Below, one piece after another: positions 57,717-64,000 of a stretch of DNA of 64,000 nucleotides (position 1 is its first letter; each line of letters opens with the position of its first letter). The position numbers and the translations under genes are program-made. The notes beneath the pieces were generated by a model that saw only the letters and a list, made by a program, of their open reading frames with translations, made no database searches and was not told the origin of the DNA. The DNA is from Riptortus pedestris (Eukaryota > Arthropoda > Insecta > Hemiptera > Alydidae). The stretch lies in contig CM032233.1 in the NCBI GenBank assembly GCA_019009955.1, positions 88,408,001 through 88,472,000 on the forward strand, given 5' to 3'.

Positions 57717-57851
57717 GAATCTCCCCTCCCACTGGTCCGATTTCAGCCATTAACGAACTTGATCTGTCTTATTGCATAAAATGTTTATGTGTTTGTCGAG
57801 TTTGGTAACGATCATACAAAAATTGCGACCGCTAGAGCGTTAACAACAACA

Positions 57852-57891
<40 letters not shown>

Positions 57892-58184
57892 TGTTGTTTT
57901 TTTTTTGTGGAGGTTTGGTCAATGTTGGTGAAAGAAACTTTTTAGTTTATGCCGATATTTCGAGAATTTTATTTTCTCTTATTCAATTCAACAACACCAT
58001 ATATAAATATAACCTGGTCGAAAACATCAACACAATTATATATATAGAGAGAGATAATTCTGAACGGACCTCATTTTTGTCATCTCCTGGGTAGGATCGA
58101 TGGACATTTGAAGAAATGTTTCGAAAATCGCGTCATGAGTACGACCTCAATAGCTGATTTCCCTTGAGGGAAATATGCTAAAAC
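57717..58184 (-). mobile_element. HLE 5' half with expanded core
   Basis: 5' end TTTTAGCATATTTCCCTCAA at 58184; between the 5' block and CGCTAGAGCG lies a ~180-bp insert built on ACAACACCATATA words, including a perfect palindrome at 57846-57898. Confidence 0.8.
57846..57898. repeat. Palindrome AACAACACCATA-(TA)n-TATGGTGTTGTT
   Basis: 12-bp unique arms around 29 bp of TA give a continuous 53-bp hairpin. The ACAACACCATATA word recurs at about 57990-58003. Confidence 0.9.
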
Positions 58185-58645
58185 AACATATTTATCTTGA
58201 CTTACTCACATATTATGTATTTATAAAAAAAGTATTAAAATATATCAAATTAAAGATAAAGTTTTGCTAAATATTTACTACCTCCATAAAGCAGTACTGA
58301 ACGTTTACAATTGTTAAAAAGTAAGGAAAGGTTTACTATAGAGAGGATAGCAGGTAGTGCTCCCTTGGAGCCCTTATCTCCTGGTTTTCCCTAGAAACTC
58401 TCCTCTTGATCCTACGGCTGGCATTTACCGAATGTGTAATTATACCATTTGATTCTGAAATAGTTCTTCAAACATTTGGTCTAATAATCAACGCGAGCAC
58501 TCGTGAGCATTTTCACAGTTTCCCAAAAACGAGCAATAGGTTTCAAAAAGTGTTTGTATTTAAAAATATATTTCAAGCTCATATGAATGGATGTTATAAC
58601 GGATAGGATGTCCCTACACTGTGTATTCACAGTTCAGAGAGACAA
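58185..58645. other. Spacer
   Basis: No recognised gene; the frame at 58406-58606 lacks motifs. Confidence 0.5.
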
Positions 58646-58688
58646 AAAGTCCGTCACGCAGGGGCTGTGTAAACTAAGCAGATTTAGT
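58646..58688 (-). mobile_element. Solo HLE 3' end
   Basis: AGTCCGTCACGCAGGGGCTG, TGTAAACTAAGCAGATTT; joined directly to the tandem triplication. Confidence 0.75.
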
Positions 58689-58706
58689 ACGTCAGTAGTA
58701 CGTTAG

Positions 58707-59118
58707 TAGCTCCCAAAAATTGTACCTTATTTATGATTCAACTATATTTTCAAGGTTCAGGATTAATCTAGAACAAAAGAAAATATACTTGGTTAAAAAA
58801 AAAAATGATTTTTCGGGTTTTTTGTACCATGATTTGGGAATCGGGACCACAGCGCGGCAGTAAAATTGCACATATTATTTGAGATTATTGAAATGTTTAG
58901 TTGGTACTCAACTCAGCTACTCTCGTATTTTATCAATATATGAAAACATTTATAGGGAATTACATTTGAAATAAGGTTGGTTCAATTAAATTTTTCAATC
59001 CGACGAATTTCGTTTTTACATAAATCATTAAAATATCGAATTTGGTAACGATCATACAAAACTAGCGATCACTAGACACACACAGGTGTATGTATGTACA
59101 CACACACATATATATATA

Positions 59119-59163
<45 letters not shown>

Positions 59164-59469
59164 TTAAACGGATCACATTTTCGTCATCTACTAGGAAGTA
59201 TCCATGGACATTTGAAGGAATGATTCGAAAATAGCGTCATGAGTACAACCTCAACATCTGATTTCCCTTAACTTGGGGAAACCTTCTAAAATGAAAACAT
59301 TTCCGTTAATATGCAGGATTGAGAAAACGTGTGCAGGTAAACTTTAATAGAAAATTATATTTGCAACAAACCTAGCTTTGTGCAATTTTTCGGTCTGATG
59401 TATTATAACGAAGGTATTTCATTTATAATTAAAAGGCATATATAGTCGAGTTTGGCAACAATAAAACAA

Positions 59470-59518
<49 letters not shown>

Positions 59519-60004
59519 AATCTGTCGTTTGACAGGAACGTTTATTAACATGGATCAACAAGTGCCCGGATCGAATTGAACTGGCGTAGCTCCCAAAAAT
59601 TTTACCTTATTTATGATTCAACTATATTCGCAAGGTTCAGGATTAAGTGAGAACAAAAGAAAATATACTTGGTTAAAAAAAAAAATGATTTTTCGGGTTT
59701 TTTGTACCATGATTTGGGAATCGGGACCACAGCGCGGCAGTAAAATTGCACATATTATTTGAGATTATTGAAATGTTTAGTTGGTCCTCAACTCAGCTAC
59801 TCTCGTATTTTATCAATATATGAAAACATTTATAGGGAATTACATTTGAAATAAGGTTGGGTCAATTAAATTTTTCAATCCGACGACTTTCGTTTTTACA
59901 TAAATCATTAAAATATCGAAATTGGTAACGATCATACAAAACTAGCGACCACTAGACACACACAGGTGTATGTATGTACACACACACACACACACATATA
60001 TATG

Positions 60005-60045
<41 letters not shown>

Positions 60046-60352
60046 TTAAACGGATCACATTTTCGTCATCTACTAGGAAGTATCCATGGACATTTGACGG
60101 AACGATTCGAAAATAGCGTCATGAGTACAACCTCAACGTCTGATTTCCCTTAACTTGGAGAAACCTTCTAAAATGAAAACATTTCCGTTAATATGCAGGA
60201 TAGAGAAAACATGTGCAGGTAAATTTTAATAGAAAATTATATTTGCAACAAACCTAGCTTTGTGCAATTTTTCGGTCTGACGTATTATAACGAAGGTATT
60301 TCATTTATAATTTAAAAGGCATATATAGTCGAGTTTGGCAACAATAAAACAA

Positions 60353-60389
<37 letters not shown>

Positions 60390-60690
60390 AATCTGTCGTT
60401 TGACAGGAACGTTTATTAACATGGATCAACAAGTGCCCGGATCGAATTGAACTGGCGTAGCTCCCAAAAATTTTACCTTATTTATGATTCAACTATATTT
60501 GCAAGTTTCAGGATTAATCTAGGACCAAAGGAAATATACTTGGTTAAAAAAAAAAAATACTTGATTTTTCGGTTTTTTTGCAACATGATTTGGGAATCGG
60601 GACCACTGTGCGGCTGTACAATTGCACATATTATTTGAGATTATTGAAATGTTTAGTTGGTACTCAACTCAGCTATTTTATCAATATTAT
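58707..60690. repeat. Tandem triplication, units of 880 and 871 bp plus a 230-bp partial
   Basis: Unit starts TAGCTCCCAAAAATT at 58707, 59587 and 60458. Units 1 and 2 are nearly identical apart from microsatellite length; the third stops near 60690. Each full unit holds two diverged minus-strand HLE segments with their own (TA)n cores, a CACACACAGGTGTATG tract, and a unit end with TCTGTCGTTTGACAGGAACG. Confidence 0.93.
58990..59295 (-). mobile_element. Diverged HLE segment within tandem unit 1
   Basis: ATGAGTACAACCTCAACATC and CATTTTCGTCATCTACTAGG mark the 5' block; core (TA)n 59108-59158; end decayed to TTTTAGAAGGTTTCCCC. The matching segment in unit 2 is at about 59870-60178. Confidence 0.75.
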
Positions 60691-60824
60691 AAGTCAGAGG
60701 AGTTGCCGGTCAAGATGACAGATAGATTCATATATCTTTGATACTTTAAGTTCATACAATATTGACTTTATTTAAAGAGTATATCAATTACTAATATTTA
60801 TAATAATTGCTATATGAAAAAAAA

Positions 60825-61110
60825 AAAGTCACACTGCGTAACCTAAATAGTACGGTGAAACTACTGTGAATAAATACAAACGGTAATGAGAAATCTTTCA
60901 GTCAATTTACAAATAAATAATCTCTACAACGGAAAGCGTTTAATTGTAATCAAACATGCCAACCATCCTCGCAGTACTGAATAGATAGATAGAACTATAC
61001 TCGACCGGAAATAAAAGCATATAATAAAATATATCTGAATATAATACGACATGAGCAGGAGTGGGGGTTTACTGAAAGCCGAAACATATAAAATCCAAAT
61101 ATCTCGGTTA
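60825..61110 (-). mobile_element. HLE 3' fragment, long module
   Basis: ACACTGCGTAACCTAAATAG, AATACAAACGGTAATGAG and TACGACATGAGCAGGAGTGG; the order matches the long 3' module with internal losses. Confidence 0.6.
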
Positions 61111-61237
61111 GTATTCACGATAGAGAAAAACTTTAAGAAATAAGACTTAGAATTCAAAAGATTGTCGTGCAGGCACAAGCCCCAGACGTTGATTGGACCA
61201 TATTACCTATGACACCTCCACTTACACAATAGCTTCA

Positions 61238-61784
61238 GTTTTACCAGATTTCCCTTAAGGGAAATCAGCTATTGAGGTCGTACTCATGGCGTGATTTTCG
61301 AAAAATGTCTTCAATGTCCATCGATCCTACCTACATTGGAGGTGACAAAAATGAGGTCCTTTCAGCGGTCGCAATTTTTGTTTGATCGTTACCAAACTCG
61401 ATATTTGAACGTTTATTGCAAAGATCAAGATCGTTAATGGCTGAAATCGGACCATTGGGAGGGAGGGTTAAGGAGGGGGAGATTTCGAAAATTCGAAATA
61501 TCTCTGTTACCTTACGTCGGATCAAAACATTGCATAAAACCAATCTTATTGTAAATTAAATTTACTATAAATATTGTTCTATACATTTCTTCTCTATTTT
61601 GAATGTTAACTGAGATATTTGAATTTTTATTAAATTTGGGCCGTAACGGACGACTGAATTTCCCGCCAAATGCTAGTTCGGCCATTTGCAGTAACTATTC
61701 GGCTCTCGTATGGAGATTTCTCTATTGTATAACTTCACGTGGGAAATCTGCTTAGTTTACGCAGCCCCTGCGTGACGGACTTTT
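61238..61784 (+). mobile_element. HLE copy, complete, no microsatellite
   Basis: TTTTACCAGATTTCCCTTAA at the start; the GAGGTCCTTTCAGCGGTCGC junction shows loss of the microsatellite. G tract short; full 3' module; hairpin and GACGGACTTTTA. Confidence 0.9.
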
Positions 61785-62405
61785 ATTTCTCTCTCCATTA
61801 TTTCATTTATTTTCCTACATTTGCGCCAGTTATTTGCAGTTGAATCTCTTTCTTCATATTTCTTAAACGCGTATCGTAACTATAGAAAAATGAGGACCCA
61901 AGAAATCTGATGTTTCACGACACTATTTTCGTTGTTTGCGAAATGAAATCACTCTTTCACGAGTAGCAGAAATCAGTTCACTTGTTTTTGGTATTGTTAA
62001 GCAGTTAAAAATATGTAGATCTTAGACGAATGAAATATTTTAGAATAGTGATAAGAAAGAACAGGATTATACTCTACCAAGTAAACAACAACAAGTAAAC
62101 AAAAAGACCTTTGTGCTCATGTACAAAGAAAAAAAGTGTGTAAATACCTTTTTCCTGGTGTTAAGGTATTTATTTTTTTTTTGTTATGATCAAAGCTTTC
62201 AATTGAATACATACTATTATTTAACAAGTTTTAGTTATAATTATTGTTGGGTAAACTCAAATTAATTTTTTTCCAATTTTCTATTCATTATATAAAAAGA
62301 GGAAACGGTGTGTGCAAATACTCCCCCCCCCCCCACTGTAAGTACATTGATAGCACTCATTCCAAGAAACATTTATTTACCTATACAACTAAACACATTT
62401 ATAAC

Positions 62406-62410
<5 letters not shown>
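61785..62410. other. Spacer with a C12 run
   Basis: No gene; polyC at 62323-62334. Confidence 0.5.
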
Positions 62411-62469
<59 letters not shown>

Positions 62470-62470
62470 T
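62411..62470. repeat. (TA)n(GA)n compound microsatellite
   Basis: TA from about 62411 to 62444, then GAGAGA to about 62469. The two overlapping frames are microsatellite artefacts. Confidence 0.92.
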
Positions 62471-62699
62471 TTATATACAAACTCTCTTAGAGGAGGGTGA
62501 AAATTAAAAAAATGCAAATTTTTCCATACGAATCAGAGTAGAGAAAATCTGTATGAGACCGTTATTTTTATCATGAAAAGATCTGTAATTTATGTTCTAT
62601 TATATTTTTCGATCTGATCCATTGGATAGGAGATATTGTATGTTTCTTTCAAATAAAATTATTTTAAATGAAGTGAAACATTTTGTTTATCTAATTTAA

Positions 62700-62904
62700 T
62701 AAGAGTCCAAGGAGGTCAAAGACGTTCTCTCTACAAAAGGGAGTATAATAGACTGCCAGCAATGGAAATGTGGACCTGGCGCAGAATCAACAGAAGAAGT
62801 TGGTCTAAAAAAAATCCAAAAAGTTCACTTACCTCATTTAGATATTCCGTGGAAATTCTAAATAAGGTAAGTGAAAGCAAATGTCCTATGAAGGCCAAGG
62901 AAAA
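62700..62904 (+). pseudogene. LINE C-terminal relic, left part
   Basis: Text AGAGTCCAAGGAGG, CTCTACAAAAGGGAGTATAA and TGGACCTGGCGCAGAATCAA encodes the LH KREY.RL.AME.W.WRRI series in broken frames, then VEILNKVSESKCPMKAKEK. It is cut by the HLE copy 62905-63540 and resumes after it. Confidence 0.8.
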
Positions 62905-63540
62905 AAAGTTCCGTCCACGCAGGGGCTGCGTAAACTAAGCCGATTTCCCACGTGAAGCTTTACAATAGGAGAAATCTCTATACGACAGACGTCTCTACTA
63001 TTACGTTGTCTGTTTTGTTATCGGCCCACATTTAATAAAAATACCAAATATCTCGGTGAATATGCATAGATATAGAATAAATGTATAGAACAATATTTAT
63101 AGTAAATTTAAATTTGCAATAAGAACTTATTATTTTTGAATCCGGACGTATGGTAACGGAGATATTTTGAATTTTCAAAAAACCTCCCTCCTAAACCCCC
63201 CCTCTTCTTGGTCCGATTTCAGCCGTTAACGAACTTGAATCTTTCTTTTTACATAAAAACGACTAAATATCGAGTTTGGTAACGGATTAATTTTAAACAT
63301 AATTGCGACTGCTTAGAGCTTGATAACAGACGAATATATATATTATATATCTATCTATATATATATATTTATATATTTATATATATATTTATTTATATAT
63401 ATACACAGTTTTGAACGGACCTTCATTTTCGTCATCTCCTGGGTTAGGATCGATGGACATTTTTGAAGAAAAATTTTCAAAATCGCGTCATGAGTACAAC
63501 CTCCAATAGCTGATTTCCCTTTAAAGGAAAATCTGCTAAA
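62905..63540 (-). mobile_element. HLE copy inserted into a LINE relic, indel-rich
   Basis: Both ends present (TTTAGCAGATTTTCC at 63540; GTCCACGCAGGGGCTGCG at the other end), core TA/TATT microsatellite 63335-63402. It carries many one-base insertions against all other copies, for example GAATCCGGACG for GATCCGACG and CTGGGTTAGGATCG for CTGGGTAGGATCG. Confidence 0.9.
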
Positions 63541-63725
63541 TGGCGAGTATAAAATTCATGGGCAAATCAAGAAGGCATAATGATTTCATCCACAGGAACG
63601 AGGGAGGCTTAGAAAATCCTATCTGAGAGGACAGGGAAAATTCTTATAGATTTCGGTGGGGCAAGTAATATGAAAAAGATGGAACTTCTGAAAGATATTT
63701 TGGTTGCAACTGGAAGGTGTTGATT
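63541..63725 (+). pseudogene. LINE C-terminal relic, right part
   Basis: Continues the relic: GGGCAAATCAAGAAGGCATA, ATGATTTCATC, CTTAGAAAATCCTATC (RKSYL) and AGATTTCGGTGGGG, as in the tail of 9469-9862. Confidence 0.75.
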
Positions 63726-64000
63726 TGGCAATAAGTTCATGTAGTACCCACATCAGATTTTTTTTTACATACCCAATGATGAACATAACTGCAATAAACT
63801 CTATATAATATAAGTCTATAGTTAAATACACCCCAAGATGATAGAAATTTTCGAATCTGGATTCTGAGATACTTCGGTTCCCATTGCGGAATTATTTGAC
63901 GAATGTTTTATGAGTAGTTGTGAGGAGGGGGAGGATTTACTGCGCGTAATGGTATTTAGCTCATTTTGAAAGCTTTAATTAGGGAAATTACTAATGCGAC
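63726..64000. other. Right-edge spacer
   Basis: A weak HLE-like phrase (GAGGGGGAGGATTTACTG) near 63925; otherwise unassigned. Confidence 0.4.

Noticed and set aside
58707..60690. LTR retrotransposon suggested by long direct repeats
   Set aside because: Units are contiguous head-to-tail with no internal region, primer site or gag/pol.

Overview
The window looks like nuclear DNA from an AT-rich animal, most likely an arthropod and probably an insect. It has one recognisable host protein gene, very sparse coding sequence, long repeat-filled introns and spacers, tRNA-derived SINEs, decayed LINEs of types common in arthropods, and many (TA)n, (CT)n and (TG)n microsatellites. There is no bacterial-type gene packing, rRNA, tRNA gene or CRISPR array. 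Nearly all long open frames are microsatellite or chance frames.

The host gene is a Cip/Kip cyclin-dependent-kinase inhibitor (dacapo / p21 / p27 family) on the + strand. Exon 1 (16368-16725) carries the whole kinase-inhibitory domain: the cyclin-binding LFG motif, the WNFDF CDK-binding motif and the YKW strand. A phase-1 intron of 20,181 bp follows, and exon 2 (36907-37004) ends the protein at 151 residues. The intron splits a PCNA-binding PIP box, so that box exists only in the spliced product. The 5' flank holds a strong GC hairpin. The 3' flank (37.0-41.6 kb) is T-rich and almost free of the repeat that fills the rest of the window.

Most of the remainder is one repeat family, called HLE (Helentron-like element) here. 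I see more than 40 full, truncated or solo-end copies on both strands. In its own orientation HLE opens with TTAGCAGATTTCCC, usually within a 20-bp palindrome. A conserved ~100-bp 5' block follows, then a variable (TA)n or (TG)n microsatellite, a G-rich tract, and one of at least three alternative 3' modules. The 3' end is GGGAAATCTGCTTA, a hairpin ACGCAGCCCCTGCGT and GACGGACTTTT. Subterminal inverted repeats, a 3' hairpin, an internal microsatellite, no evident duplicated target site and frequent tandem copies fit a non-autonomous Helentron / DINE-1-like rolling-circle element. No Rep/helicase sequence is present, so the class is inferred.

Layout: 1-16 kb is upstream spacer with a foldback element (310-647), SINE pieces, HLE copies, a split LINE relic, a retroposon-like element with a 298-bp internal tandem repeat, a SINE inside an HLE, and a Tc1/mariner derivative inside another HLE. 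16.4-37.0 kb is the CDK-inhibitor gene; its intron holds a 43-bp minisatellite, a TTAA-flanked foldback, a 135-bp (CT)n run and about 15 HLE copies. 37-41.6 kb is the probable 3' UTR and flank with a second foldback copy. 41.6-64 kb is HLE-dense spacer with two LINE relics carried inside HLE copies, an 88-bp tandem array broken by a LINE piece, a ~875-bp tandem triplication, and a last HLE copy that splits an older LINE relic and carries many one-base insertions suggestive of assembly error.
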